From contig NZ_DOPX01000008.1 of the NCBI RefSeq assembly GCF_003514505.1, forward strand, positions 100,098 through 130,138: a stretch of 30,041 bases of DNA, in the 5' to 3' direction. The translations under genes were made by a program, and so were the position numbers. Source of the stretch: Proteiniclasticum sp. (lineage in GTDB: Bacteria; Bacillota; Clostridia; Clostridiales; Clostridiaceae). The stretch's first letter is position 1. Each line of letters opens with the position of its first letter. The notes below the pieces were generated by a model. It was not told where the DNA came from. It did no database searches and saw nothing but the letters and a program-made list of their open reading frames with translations. Below, piece after piece: positions 29,959 through 30,041 of the stretch.

Positions 29959-30041
29959 GTGTTACGGAACATAAAATCTTACAGGAATTGCGCCAGAAAG
30001 CCCATACCGAGCTTGCCTGGCTTCAGCCGTGGGATGAATGG
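29959..30041. other. Unassigned sequence at window end, possible mobile-element terminus
   Basis: After the phoR stop the last 83 bases hold no gene start I can support. The segment GGCTTCAGCCGTGGGATGAA (30020-30039) contains a GGCT/AGCC mini-hairpin and reminds me of structured ends or guide-RNA scaffolds associated with IS200/IS605 (TnpB) elements in Firmicutes. TTAC occurs just after phoR (29961-29964) and again at 29979-29982. The element, if any, is cut by the window edge, and no transposase is visible. Confidence 0.2.

Overview
The window reads as chromosome of a strictly anaerobic, low-to-moderate GC Firmicute of the class Clostridia. Evidence: a T-box leader on alaS, strong Gram-positive Shine-Dalgarno (SD) sites with frequent TTG/GTG starts, RNase J, IreB, a PhoP/PhoR-type pair, an ftsA-ftsZ-nrdR order, and a trimeric NAD-linked [FeFe] hydrogenase beside a flavodiiron protein. 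I cannot name the genus. No rRNA, tRNA, CRISPR array, prophage or complete mobile element is visible. The two extreme ends (1-112 and 29959-30041) are non-coding, hairpin-bearing or unexplained sequence.

Layout. 1-112: tandem hairpins ending in a terminator. 126-803 (minus): glycine-zipper stress protein of the YflT type. 870-1383: non-coding stretch, then a near-perfect sigma-A promoter and a T-box riboswitch for alanine. 1384-7717 (plus): alaS, ireB, ruvX, a DUF1292 gene, a Fur-family regulator, RNase J and a YlbF-family gene. This extends the alaS-yrzL-yrrK-yrzB order known from Bacillus. 7880-10750: typA and mltG. 10832-11410: 5-formyltetrahydrofolate cyclo-ligase. 11534-14068: trmR, a U32-family trhP and udk, behind their own promoter and closed by a terminator; trmR and trhP together should make 5-methoxyuridine at the tRNA wobble position. 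14158-15866: aroE overlapping an isolated pilT-like ATPase. 15890-21384 (minus): hydC-hydB-hydA followed by an A-type flavoprotein (fprA), a redox block with a candidate Rex operator over its -35 box. 21645-23240: ABC-F ATPase with one intact and one decayed ATP site. 23410-24285: YitT membrane protein. 24390-27291: ftsA, ftsZ, nrdR. 27554-29958: phoP-phoR-like two-component system.

How the parts work together. Most plus-strand genes are core information processing and growth control (aminoacylation, rRNA and mRNA maturation, tRNA wobble modification, ribosome-associated GTPase and ABC-F, cell wall synthesis and division). The minus-strand block handles reducing power: HydABC exchanges electrons between NADH, probably ferredoxin, and protons, and the flavodiiron protein removes O2 or NO that would destroy it. 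The most notable observations are the asymmetric ABC-F protein, the candidate Rex control of the hydrogenase operon, a hairpin inserted between the SD and start codon of ireB, and the pilT stop codon lying in the loop of a bidirectional terminator.
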